DNA of 64,000 bases, taken from assembly GCA_021325615.1 (NCBI GenBank), contig JAJPGU010000032.1:1-64000 (forward strand). The letters run 5' to 3'. Position numbers and translations under genes: made by a program. The DNA comes from Nitrososphaerota archaeon. GTDB taxonomy: Archaea; Thermoproteota; Nitrososphaeria; Nitrososphaerales; Nitrosopumilaceae. The notes under the pieces are model-generated. The model did no database searches and had not been told where the DNA came from. It saw only the letters and a program-made list of their open reading frames with translations. Of the stretch, positions 32,426 to 40,695 are shown piece after piece. Numbering within the stretch: position 1 is the first letter of the stretch; the number at the start of each line of letters is the position of its first letter.

Positions 32426-33010
32426 ATGACCCACAAGATATTCGTCGGGTATGCAAAGGGCGATGAGGCCGGCGCGGCTGAAGTCTTTAACGCTCTGAGG
32501 AGGATCAAGGGAGTCACCCCCTACATTCCAGGCCTGTTGGAAACAGCAGATGAGAATTTGCCCATAAAAATCAGGAATGGACTTCAAGAGTCTGATCTTG
32601 CCGTCTTTCTTATAACATTTAACAGTACCAACACCATCTGGTTGAACCAAGAAATCGGATATGCCAGTGCAAGACAAATACCGATTATTTCCATAGTAGA
32701 AAAGGGAATAGATGTAAGGGGATTCCTTGAGAAAAAAGAATACATGGTATTCCAGAGGGCTGACTTTGGTCACAACGTGTACCAGTTAATTTCGAAGATT
32801 CGTGAGGAATTTGCAAGGCTGGGGGATCCGTTGACACTGTTCCAAGTTACCTGTCCCTCCTGCGACACTATGTATCTGGAACCTCTGCCGAGCAAAAACA
32901 TTGTTGATGAGGCAGTAGAAAGGCGCCAGCACCTGCGATATCAATGCCCATCATGCTCCCACCACTTCCTTGTTGACCCAAAGACGTTAGACGTCAAAGT
33001 CGATTCTTGA
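32426..33010 (+). CDS. TIR-domain protein with C-terminal zinc ribbon
   Basis: 194 aa. A TIR-like fold covers 1-125: KIFVGYAKGDEAGAAEVF, SDLAVFLITFNSTNT, and IWLNQEIGYA with E76 at the position of the catalytic Glu of NAD-cleaving TIR domains. C143-x2-C146 and C174-x2-C177 form a zinc ribbon. Bacterial and archaeal TIRs cleave NAD in immunity or make signal nucleotides. It is downstream of a CBS gene and within 4 kb of NAD salvage genes. NADase activity is not shown. Confidence 0.8.
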   Translation: MTHKIFVGYAKGDEAGAAEVFNALRRIKGVTPYIPGLLETADENLPIKIRNGLQESDLAVFLITFNSTNTIWLNQEIGYASARQIPIISIVEKGIDVRGFLEKKEYMVFQRADFGHNVYQLISKIREEFARLGDPLTLFQVTCPSCDTMYLEPLPSKNIVDEAVERRQHLRYQCPSCSHHFLVDPKTLDVKVDS

Positions 33011-33018
33011 TGCCACGG

Positions 33019-34170
33019 CTACGCCTGTCTCATGGTCTGGAGATATTTCTGCCTCTCCCCTGCCAGTTCGATGATGTCACTCTTGCTTATAACACCTAGA
33101 AGCCTTCCATCATCGCCGCAAACGAAAATTTTTCCAACTCTCTTCTGCACCATTTCCATAAGTGCCTTTTCCAAATCTGTGTCAGGGGATACTATGGCTA
33201 ATGATTTAGGCGAGTGCATGACATTTCTAACGGTGGTTGTTCCCCTCTGGCTTTCCGGAATGCCCATTGTCTCCCTTAATGATATCATGCCGATGAGCCT
33301 CCCTTCCTCATCCGTCACGGGAAATTCGCTTTTCATGCTGGTAGCAAAATAGTTCCTCATTACAAGGTCAATCGGCAAGTCTTCCTTTACAGAAATAGTC
33401 CTAGTGTTCATTATTGTTCTTGCGACAATCCCCCTCAGCACTGCCATCAGATCAAACTGCGACATATATGACTGGGCCCCAGCATGCAGGAACCATCCCA
33501 CCAGGACTATCCATATACCTCCCACGTAGTCCCCACCCAGAAGATAAAGAAAACCGAAACCCATGAAGATGTATGAAATTATTATTCCAATGTTTGTCGC
33601 AATCCGTGTTGCCTCCCGATAATCATGTTTCCACCTTACTAATGCCGCCCTAAGAACCCGACCCCCATCAAGTGGGAAGGCAGGAATTAGGTTAAAGGCA
33701 CCAAGTGCCAAGTTAGCAATCAGGCCGTAGTACAATATTCCCTTTGCCTGCATGTAAACGAGACTGCCTGATCCAAAGCCGCTTACCGCCCAGAAGAAAA
33801 GGGCGATTACCGCAGATATGGCAAAACTGGACAGCGGTCCTGCAATCGACATCTTGAATTCCTGGTGAAAATCCTCTGGTTCTTTTGAAATATCCGACAC
33901 TCCCCCGAAGATAAACAGGGTAATGCTTTTGACTGGAATGCGGTATCTCCTAGCAACTACGGAGTGGGAAAGCTCATGAAGCAGTATTGAGAAGAACAAA
34001 AGCCCCGTTCCAATTGAGCCCATCAGCCAATAGTCTATTTGGGAAAGCCCCTTGACATAGTCCGGCATGAAATAAGACGAGAGCGTCCAATCTATGAGAA
34101 AGAACGTGATTATCAGCGTGAAGTGCAGCCGTATGCTGATTCCCTTTATGTGGCCTACTTGAAGAGACAT
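33019..34170 (-). CDS. Site-2-type metalloprotease (M50) with CBS pair
   Basis: 383 aa. Six hydrophobic segments; the zinc motif HELSH near residue 65 and the second site NLIPAFPLDGGRV near 165 are complete. Residues about 250-380 are two CBS domains (TRTISVKEDLPID to GMISLRETM; SPKSLAIVSPDTD to GVISKSDII). It is a typical membrane protease for intramembrane cleavage of regulators, with CBS likely sensing nucleotides. It is convergent with the TIR gene (8-nt gap). Confidence 0.93.
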   Translation of the reverse strand: MSLQVGHIKGISIRLHFTLIITFFLIDWTLSSYFMPDYVKGLSQIDYWLMGSIGTGLLFFSILLHELSHSVVARRYRIPVKSITLFIFGGVSDISKEPEDFHQEFKMSIAGPLSSFAISAVIALFFWAVSGFGSGSLVYMQAKGILYYGLIANLALGAFNLIPAFPLDGGRVLRAALVRWKHDYREATRIATNIGIIISYIFMGFGFLYLLGGDYVGGIWIVLVGWFLHAGAQSYMSQFDLMAVLRGIVARTIMNTRTISVKEDLPIDLVMRNYFATSMKSEFPVTDEEGRLIGMISLRETMGIPESQRGTTTVRNVMHSPKSLAIVSPDTDLEKALMEMVQKRVGKIFVCGDDGRLLGVISKSDIIELAGERQKYLQTMRQA

Positions 34171-34210
34171 ATCATCACTAACTCTGGCTCATGCGGCCCA
34201 GAATTTCCAA

Positions 34211-34987
34211 TCAGGGCTTCGCCGCCTGAAACGCATCAACAAGGTCCCTTGCTGTAACGATCCCTGCAATGGAAACGCCCTCAGTCAGCCCGAGCCTCTT
34301 GATGCTTTGTGAAGCCATGATTGCCGCCGCCTCGGTTGCAGAGGTTCCCATCTTTGCCGTAACAAGGGGAAATGAGGAATACGTGCCAACCTGGTCTGAA
34401 AGGCGCGCATCCTTGGAAAGGGCCCTTACAAGGTCCCTCTGAGTGAAGATTCCAAACTCGGAATCCCTTTCCACCAGAATGCTTCCGATGTTTTTTTCTT
34501 CCATTAGCTTTGACGCATCCAGAATCGAGGTGTCATAGGGACAGTGGTAAACCTTTTTGCTTACCACATCCTCTAAAGGCGGTGATTTCTTGGTCTGACT
34601 GAACGCCTTGAGCATGTCAGATGCCGTAATTGTCCCGACTAGTTTATCCCCATCTGCAAAGACCAGGACCCTTGCCCTTTTTGAAATCATAAGTCTGGCA
34701 GCGCCTAATACGGTGGTGTCAGGCGTGACGGAGACGAATTGACGGAGTGTAATGTCCCCGATTTTCTTCCCCTTCCAGTCAGCCCCTGATGCGATCTGGT
34801 GCAGGATCTCCCTTTCAGTAAGTATTCCCAGGGGGGTTGTGCCTTCCTCTTCCATAACAATCAGCGTCGCAAACCTGTTATCCGCCATGAAGTCAATGGC
34901 CTCTTTGAGTGATACGTCTGGTTTTACAGATATCGGATATTCCGACATGTATTTGCCCACCAGTAGGTCTTCCATTTTTAATTCCAT
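34211..34987 (-). CDS. Four-CBS-domain protein
   Basis: 258 aa from MELKMEDLLVGKYMSEYP at 34987; the frame runs to 35035 but crosses the palindrome. Repeats: KYMSEYPISVKPD to GILTEREIL, FVSVTPDTTVL to GTITASDML, VVSKKVYHCPYD to GIFTQRDLV and a fourth to GIVTARDLV. Paralogue of 30699 and 31640. Divergent from the USP at 35087; both start codons sit 39-40 nt from site 24. Confidence 0.92.
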   Translation of the reverse strand: MELKMEDLLVGKYMSEYPISVKPDVSLKEAIDFMADNRFATLIVMEEEGTTPLGILTEREILHQIASGADWKGKKIGDITLRQFVSVTPDTTVLGAARLMISKRARVLVFADGDKLVGTITASDMLKAFSQTKKSPPLEDVVSKKVYHCPYDTSILDASKLMEEKNIGSILVERDSEFGIFTQRDLVRALSKDARLSDQVGTYSSFPLVTAKMGTSATEAAAIMASQSIKRLGLTEGVSIAGIVTARDLVDAFQAAKP

Positions 34988-35026
34988 AGGATTGTTTTCA
35001 GAACTTGGTATTTTACTCTGGTAACT

Positions 35027-35046
35027 AGATATCAAGGATGATATTC
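35027..35046. promoter_or_regulatory. Palindrome site 24, shared by a divergent pair
   Basis: AGATATCA-AGGA-TGATATTC, 12/16. Gap 40 nt to the USP ATG at 35087 and 39 nt to the CBS start at 34987. TATA-like boxes are TTTTAATAAATT (plus) and GTAAAATACC (minus). Confidence 0.65.
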
Positions 35047-35086
35047 AGCAACCTGTTTTAATAAATTAGCAACTATAGCATCTGCA

Positions 35087-35533
35087 ATGTCGAATGAAAA
35101 ATTCGCAAACATTGTTGTGGCAATAGACGGCTCGGATCTTTCAAAGAGGGCAGCAGATTACGCAATTTCCCTAGCCAAGGAACAGAACGCCAAAGTGTCA
35201 GCAGTGGCAGTAGTGAAATTTCACCAGACTGACGCGTTTCGGGGATCAACTGCCACCCTTGAAAAGTTCGTGAGAAAGCAGGCCGAAATTGCACAAAGGT
35301 GGCTTGACTCGGCAAGAAACAAGGCAGAAAAGGAGAACGTAAGGTTCGAGTCGCGAGTGATAAAAACAAGAACGAACATTCCAGAAGAGATCATCAAATA
35401 TGCAATGGACAAAAGGTCAGACCTCATAATCATGGGAACAAGGGGCAGAACAGGCTTCAAGAAAGTCCTCCTAGGCAGCGTGGCCTCTGCGGTGGTCACC
35501 CATGCCGGATGCCCCGTAATGGTCATAAGATAG
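35087..35533 (+). CDS. Universal stress protein, UspA family
   Basis: 148 aa. NIVVAIDGSDLSKRAADYA opens the domain; the motif G-TR-G-RTGFKKVLL-GS is intact, ending CPVMVIR. This is the classical ATP-binding type. Leaderless promoter with the shared palindrome. Confidence 0.94.
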   Translation: MSNEKFANIVVAIDGSDLSKRAADYAISLAKEQNAKVSAVAVVKFHQTDAFRGSTATLEKFVRKQAEIAQRWLDSARNKAEKENVRFESRVIKTRTNIPEEIIKYAMDKRSDLIIMGTRGRTGFKKVLLGSVASAVVTHAGCPVMVIR

Positions 35534-35618
35534 GTCTTTTACTTGGGGTCTGATCAAGTTTTGACCCACTTTTTTTCCTACTCGCCAATGACAGAAGTCA
35601 GCATGAGGCAGGCCCATA

Positions 35619-37078
35619 ATGCCCAAACTTGCTAGCCTAGACAACGCCGCCCGGACCGTAGTTTTTGGCTCTTGGTTTGGATGGGCCCTTGACGGCTACG
35701 ACCTAGTCCTAATGCTTTTTGTCATTTCATCAGTAAGCCAGCTTTTTTTCCCTGCATCTGACCAACGGCTGAGTCTCCTTGCGACCTTTGCCACTTATGC
35801 GGCAACCCTTGTAGTCAGACCCCTCGGCGGAGCCTTGTTCGGCGTCTTTGGGGACAAGGTGGGCAGGAAAAGGGCCATGCTGATTACTATCATCGGTTTC
35901 TCCTGTGCAACCTTTGCAACAGGTCTCCTTCCGACTTGGCAGTCTGTTGGAATTCTATCCCCAATAATGCTAGTATTCTTGAGGATTTCCCAAGGTCTTT
36001 TTGCTGGAGGAGAATGGGGTAGTGGCGCAGTAATATCCATGGAGTCTGTATCAAAACCACTTAGGGGGATCACGTCTGGGTTCATTCAGAGCGGGTTCCC
36101 ATTCGGCTTCCTTATTGCCTCTTTGGCCTTCTGGGTGGTTTCAACATATTATCATGATAAATCATTTCTGGAAATCGGCTGGCGCATAATGTTTTTCACT
36201 GGGATTGTTCCTAGCCTCCTTGCCCTGATACTCCGCCTCAAGATGAACGAGTCCGGGCTTTGGAAGGAAAAGATGGTGCGTCAAGAGCTGGAAAGGGCGC
36301 CATTGAAAAAAATTGTAACTGGCGTAAACAGAAGGCCATTTTTTTGTCCCTCTTGGTAACATCGGGTTTGATGTATTCATATTACGCATCCATAGGGTTC
36401 ATGCCTACCTTACTCTCACAGTACGTCGGTCTTGGAGAGTCAGAAACCGCGATCATAATGGCTGCATCAACATTCTCATCCATGATGGGCTATATCTTCT
36501 GCGGATGGCTCAGCCAAAAAATTGGCAGGATTCGTGCAATTGGCGTATTTTCCCTCGCATCGTTGATTCTTGCCCTTCCTTTGCTTGTTGGCCTTTTCCA
36601 CGCATCATCTACTGCGGAGAGGGCAGTCTATTCGTCCGTGCTGATAATGGTGGCCACGAGCGGTTTTGGTCCCATACCGGCATTTTTGTCGGAACGTTTC
36701 CCAACAGCCATCAGGAATACCGCGTCAGGTTTTGTCTTTAATGGCGGATTGATTGTAGGTGCGTGGGCTCCTTTGCTAGCAGTAGAGGCGGCGTCCGGAT
36801 CCGCCGCATTAGAGCCCGTATTGTTTGCCGCAAATCTGATGGCGGGGTGTCTTTTGACGATAACAGGCTTGAGGCTAAATCCTGAAACACGGAATGTTGA
36901 TTTGCGGACAGGTTCGGCAGACTCCTGGTCCGCGGGTATTCTCGAACCTGACGTGGAAGTCTCAGGGCTTGTATCGCTCGGCTGGCTTGCAGATGTGATC
37001 ACCGCAGATCTGCACAGCGGAGTGTCCCGCAGTGGTATGCACGTGTGCATAGCTCTCATCTATCTGCCATTGGCTTGA
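35619..37078 (+). pseudogene. MFS transporter interrupted by a 1-nt frameshift
   Basis: Two overlapping frames together make one MHS-type major facilitator. The first (35619-36359) has about six helices and the signature GDKVGRKRAML; it fails after GVNRRPFF. The second frame resumes with LSLLVTSGLMYSYYASIGFM and carries the other helices. The break is in a run of seven T at 36340-36346; eight T would restore one reading frame. It could be a sequencing error, a real mutation or slippage. The last about 50 codons overlap a minus-strand gene and look unlike an MFS tail. Confidence 0.8.
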
Positions 37079-37153
37079 TTCCTGCGCTCCATATGCAGAC
37101 GCAAAGGCAAGAAGTGGCAACAGTGCCAAGGCGGCGTAAATCATTGGGTCCAT
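36962..37153 (-). CDS. Small secreted Cys protein
   Basis: 63 aa from the Met at 37153 (79 aa from 37201). A signal peptide (MIYAALALLPLLAFASAYG) precedes a short polar domain with VQICGDHICKPAE, two Cys four residues apart suited to metal or disulfide. I recall similar ICGDHIC-type secreted proteins in thaumarchaea but cannot check. It overlaps the end of the MFS frame by 117 bp antisense. Confidence 0.6.
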   Translation of the reverse strand: MDPMIYAALALLPLLAFASAYGAQESSQWQIDESYAHVHTTAGHSAVQICGDHICKPAERYKP

Positions 37154-37219
37154 ACCACCAATATGCCCCCAGAGTTCTTTAAGACTGGGTTTGCTTACCA
37201 AGTGTGAGAATCATCTGCC

Positions 37220-37239
37220 CGTTACCAATCTTGATAATT
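37220..37239 (+). promoter_or_regulatory. Palindrome site 25
   Basis: CGTTACCA-ATCT-TGATAATT, 12/16, 38 nt before the ATG at 37278. TATA-like GCTTTTTATGG lies between. Confidence 0.6.
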
Positions 37240-37277
37240 AAAACCCGCTTTTTATGGATCTTTCATGTAAAAAGCTC

Positions 37278-37715
37278 ATGGATGAATACTTTGCAAGGGA
37301 CATTATGAAAGAGGATGTGATTACAATTGAACATTCGGCCGCTGTCACCGAGGCGGCAAGAAAGATGGCTGAAAAAGAGATTGGCTGCGTGATAGTAACT
37401 AATCAAGGCAGGCCTATCGGCATATTGACAGAAAGAGACATTGTGAGATTGGTGTCACTCAATAAAAGCCCCATGTCGTCAAGCGTATCGGAAGTCATGT
37501 CATCACCCCTCATATCCCTGAGCCCCGACGACTCAATCTGGGAGTTGGCGGAGGAGATGAAGATTAGGAAGATCCATAAAATGCCAATAGTCCATGAAAA
37601 CAAGGTTGTCGGGATCGTAACGACATCTGATATTACCCGCCTATGCAGCATAGGCTCAGATTCAGAAATGCGGTTGGTATGCCAGCAGATATTGCAGAGA
37701 CTAAACCAGCCTTGA
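37278..37715 (+). CDS. Two-CBS-domain protein
   Basis: 145 aa from MDEYFARDIMKEDV at 37278; the frame opens at 37254, which would put the start inside the TATA box. CBS1 runs to GILTERDIV, CBS2 (EVMSSPLISLSPDD) to GIVTTSDIT. A short C-terminal helix follows. A single Bateman module, likely a dimer that binds adenine nucleotides. No partner domain. Confidence 0.9.
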   Translation: MDEYFARDIMKEDVITIEHSAAVTEAARKMAEKEIGCVIVTNQGRPIGILTERDIVRLVSLNKSPMSSSVSEVMSSPLISLSPDDSIWELAEEMKIRKIHKMPIVHENKVVGIVTTSDITRLCSIGSDSEMRLVCQQILQRLNQP

Positions 37716-37769
37716 CAAACTTAACCTGACGCGGCCCGCCTTGACGATATCACTGGAGATTGCATCGAC

Positions 37770-38612
37770 CTAGCAGACCAGGTTTTCTGAACGTAGGCCC
37801 ATTACAACATCCCAAGGCGTTACCACTCCCCTCGGTAACAAGAGATATGGCGACTCCATCCCATAGAGGAGCCTGCACCCTTTTTCCAATGAATCCGTTT
37901 CAGAGGCCCTCATCGCCGTGTCCAGTTTAAATTGCCCTCCATCTGTCTCCAGAAAGTCGTCCACCCCATCGAGGCAGTTGAGATCACGAGATATCCTTTG
38001 GATGATTATTCTGTCGCTTATGAATTCCGATGTGCCTGACAACACGAGTTTTCTGGTCTTGTTTTCCAGCATGGATTTGATTATTTCCCTCACCTTCTGG
38101 CTTTTTGTGAAGGTAAGAATTCCCCCCCTAGAAACCTCCCCAATCTTCATGCTAGTTTTACAAGTCATGCCCACTTCGAGGAGCCTTCTGGCTGAAATCG
38201 CCGAGTAGCCATGATACTTATTCGGCAGTATCGCAAATGCCCTTCCCGTGTGCAACCACGTGTCTATCACCTCGCCCAATGTAGTTTCGGGATTCAAAAT
38301 CACTAGGTTCCTCCGCATTATTTCCCCTATCCTTCGCTTTCCAAAAAAATTCTCCCGGGGGCGTTCCAGCAGCGTCTCAAGGATCTCCGACCCGCCTATA
38401 AGGCCTACTGGGACCTCGCCGCGTACGACTACAAGTGAATCGGTAAAGGTTTCAAGGTTGTGTGGGAGCAGGTTAACCGCCTCCTTGACCGGGTCATCCT
38501 CGGACACGGTTACAATCGGGGATGACAGCAGGGATGTTTTCAGCAGGATACTGAGAGGATATTGCAAAATCCCAGTCTTACGCCCCTGTCCAAGGTTTGA
38601 ATTCCCCTCCAC
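37770..38612 (-). CDS. Divergent CBS-domain protein
   Basis: 280 aa. CBS-like repeats are recognisable (SPIVTVSEDDPVKEA, GEIMRRNLVILNPETTLGEV, KIGEVSRGGILTFTKSQKV) but the closing G-I-I/V-T-x-x-D motifs are weak (GLIGGSEIL, SAISARRLL). The C-terminus ends VTPWDVVMGLRSENL, a degenerate last repeat. Ligand binding may be altered. Start 43 nt from palindrome site 26. Confidence 0.75.
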   Translation of the reverse strand: MEGNSNLGQGRKTGILQYPLSILLKTSLLSSPIVTVSEDDPVKEAVNLLPHNLETFTDSLVVVRGEVPVGLIGGSEILETLLERPRENFFGKRRIGEIMRRNLVILNPETTLGEVIDTWLHTGRAFAILPNKYHGYSAISARRLLEVGMTCKTSMKIGEVSRGGILTFTKSQKVREIIKSMLENKTRKLVLSGTSEFISDRIIIQRISRDLNCLDGVDDFLETDGGQFKLDTAMRASETDSLEKGCRLLYGMESPYLLLPRGVVTPWDVVMGLRSENLVC

Positions 38613-38655
38613 CAGCTTTAATTTTAAAAAATCTCAGTATATTTACACAGAGCCT

Positions 38656-38675
38656 GATTACCAACGGTGATTTTT
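38656..38675. promoter_or_regulatory. Palindrome site 26
   Basis: GATTACCA-ACGG-TGATTTTT, 12/16. The gap is 43 nt to the minus CBS start at 38612 with a TTTTTTAAAATTAAAG box; the plus USP start is 89 nt away. Confidence 0.55.
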
Positions 38676-38764
38676 GCGGGCAATTTGTCCCCTTACCGCA
38701 TTTAAGGAGTACCCTTTGGTGAAAATCAACAGGCATGGTTATTAGTAAAATCCGAGCCTGAAAA

Positions 38765-39193
38765 GTGATGCAAAAGATAAAGAAGATACTTGTACCGCTT
38801 GACGGTTCCAAAAACTCGTTCAGGGCCCTAGACATGGCCATCACTCTGGCAAAGCAATTTGAATCGTCCATAGTCGGCCTCTGTGCCATACCTCTTGAGC
38901 CTCCCATCTACATGCCGGGCATGTCCAGCCACTTTAAGAAGAAGATCACTGAGGAGGCGGAGAAGTTCATGGAACAGGCGAGAAAGGTTGCGGAAGAAAA
39001 TGGCGTGGACTTTAAGTATTATATTGCATACGAAAACCCCACAAAGTATATTTCCGAATTTGCGAACAATCGGGATTTCGACCTGATAGTTGTCGGCTCC
39101 CACGGGCACGGTGCCATAAGGGAGGTGCTTCTTGGAAGCGTTGCCCATTCAACGGTCCACAGGGCAAAGACTGCCGTGCTGGTTGTCAAGTAG
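38765..39193 (+). CDS. Universal stress protein, UspA family
   Basis: 142 aa (GTG at 38765 or ATG at 38768). KKILVPLDGSKNSFRALDMA, then the motif G-SH-G-HGAIREVLL-GS, ending TAVLVVK. It is close to the USP at 968 (KILVPLDGSKNSF), but keeps the first Gly that 968 lacks. Likely ATP/AMP-binding. Confidence 0.93.
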   Translation: MMQKIKKILVPLDGSKNSFRALDMAITLAKQFESSIVGLCAIPLEPPIYMPGMSSHFKKKITEEAEKFMEQARKVAEENGVDFKYYIAYENPTKYISEFANNRDFDLIVVGSHGHGAIREVLLGSVAHSTVHRAKTAVLVVK

Positions 39194-39256
39194 GAACACC
39201 AAAATTTTTAACGTGATTTTTTTATCAATGTCGGCGGAATGGACGGATTTGAGGCC

Positions 39257-39276
39257 CTTTACTAGTTTTGATAATC
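39257..39276 (+). promoter_or_regulatory. Palindrome site 27 (one strong half) with strong TATA box
   Basis: CTTTACTA-GTTT-TGATAATC, 12/16 with a perfect right half. TATA-like CTTATATAATTT follows at 39287-39298. By the window's usual spacing, transcription should begin at about 39313-39318, where a hairpin begins. Confidence 0.55.
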
Positions 39277-39315
39277 ATAATCTGCTCTTATATAATTTGC
39301 AGTGGAATGAATAGT

Positions 39316-39395
39316 GACGGAAACGCGGGGTAATCACCCTGGACGAGATGTACTTAGGTATGTAACGTTTACACGTTTCCGTCGTTTCTTTTTCT
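39316..39395 (+). ncRNA. Candidate small structured RNA
   Basis: A perfect 10-bp stem, GACGGAAACG (39316-39325) with CGTTTCCGTC (39374-39383), encloses 48 nt that include an inner GGGGT/ACCCT hairpin (39327-39331 with 39336-39340). A T-rich GTTTCTTTTTC end follows. It starts where the promoter with site 27 predicts. A 27-codon frame from GTG 39314 to 39397 also exists, so a tiny leaderless ORF is the alternative. I recognise no known RNA class, and box C/D or H/ACA motifs are not evident. Confidence 0.45.
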
Positions 39396-39547
39396 AAGTA
39401 GGTTCTTGACCTCCAAGTTAATTGTTAGAAAAAAAGTTCTAGGCAGCGATCCGCCTCAAGAGATCCTCAAACAAATTACAACGGCCTAGATCAAATCCAA
39501 GCGCGAAAAGTAAAGCATAGTTATTCGTGCGCCAAAAACCCTTGGCA
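39396..39547. other. Intergenic remainder
   Basis: No gene seen between the candidate RNA and the stop of the convergent alcohol dehydrogenase. Confidence 0.4.
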
Positions 39548-40579
39548 CTAGGGGACGAGTATTGCCCTGCCATCAATTTTGCCGTTTGCAAGTGTTTCTG
39601 TGGCCTTGTTGACTTCCATTAGGTTGAACTGGTTTATCGGAGTCTTCAGCTTTTGCTTCCGAGCAAGTGCTATTACCTCGGCCAATTCATTGTAGTTGCC
39701 CCACAGCGAGCCGATTACCTTATGCTCGTTAATCACAGACTGCATTATAGGGACATTGAGTGTCTCACCCATAAGGCCCACGAGTACCAGCGTGCCCTTC
39801 TTTCCAAGGCTTGCAAAGCCTACGTCCAGCGTATCTCTAGAGGCTACGATATCAAGGGAGACATCCACGCCCCGGTTTTCAGTTATTTTTCTAATGGCGG
39901 AAATTACATCCTCCGTCTTTGAGTTGATTACATGGTCTGCCCCCATCTCCCTTGCAAGCCTTGCCTTCCCTTCGTTTCTGACGACAGCTATCACGTTGGT
40001 GGGAGACATTAATTTCAGGTACTGTATCGCATAGCATCCAAGCCCCCCCACTCCAAACAATAGGGTGTAACTGCCAGGGTTGAGCATACGTCGAATCTTT
40101 TTTACTGCCCGGTAAGGCGTCAGGCCCGCATCAGTTAAAGGGGCCAGCATCTTTGGGTCCATCCCGTTTGCCCTAATTAGAAACCTGTATGATGGGATGT
40201 GCATGTATTCTGCATATCCCCCGTCGAATTGTGAAAGCCCCGGCCACCTGGCATGCATGCAGAGTTGCTCATCTCCCCCCTTACAGTTGATACAAACTCC
40301 GCATCCCCACCCCCCAAAGACCGCCACAACATCGCCCTTTGCAAGTCCCTTAACTGACTCGCCTACCTCTTCCACATAGCCCGCAGTCTCATGTCCTACC
40401 GTGAGGGGAAGCTTTACTGGGAGTGTTTTCTGCCATTCGCCATGCATGAAGTGGATATCGCTGTGGCATACTCCTGCTGCGCCCACTTTTATTATCACTT
40501 CCTCCCCTTTGGGTTTCGGCAAATTTACTTCATCAATTTGTAGCGGCTCACTGTACCTGTGCAATCGTGCTGCCTTCAA
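39548..40579 (-). CDS. Zinc-dependent alcohol dehydrogenase, MDR family
   Basis: 343 aa. Catalytic zinc: C38 in GVCHSDIHFM and the HE of VGHETAGYVEEVG. Structural zinc: four Cys in GCGVCINCKGGDEQLC. Rossmann signature FGVGGLGCYAIQ near 180. It oxidises alcohols or reduces aldehydes with NAD(P)H in the cytoplasm; substrate not predictable. Palindrome site 28 is 47 nt from the start with CTTAATACTGG between. Confidence 0.94.
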   Translation of the reverse strand: MKAARLHRYSEPLQIDEVNLPKPKGEEVIIKVGAAGVCHSDIHFMHGEWQKTLPVKLPLTVGHETAGYVEEVGESVKGLAKGDVVAVFGGWGCGVCINCKGGDEQLCMHARWPGLSQFDGGYAEYMHIPSYRFLIRANGMDPKMLAPLTDAGLTPYRAVKKIRRMLNPGSYTLLFGVGGLGCYAIQYLKLMSPTNVIAVVRNEGKARLAREMGADHVINSKTEDVISAIRKITENRGVDVSLDIVASRDTLDVGFASLGKKGTLVLVGLMGETLNVPIMQSVINEHKVIGSLWGNYNELAEVIALARKQKLKTPINQFNLMEVNKATETLANGKIDGRAILVP

Positions 40580-40626
40580 GATATCTCAGCATAACCAATA
40601 TCCCACCAGTATTAAGGTCAGGTCCA

Positions 40627-40646
40627 GATTATCAGCACTGGAAACG
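40627..40646 (-). promoter_or_regulatory. Palindrome site 28
   Basis: GATTATCA-GCAC-TGGAAACG on plus, 12/16 with a perfect half, 47 nt before the dehydrogenase start. Confidence 0.55.
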
Positions 40647-40695
40647 CATCGAATCACAGAACAGGAACCGGGCAAATTTGCAAAAAAGTAGATGC

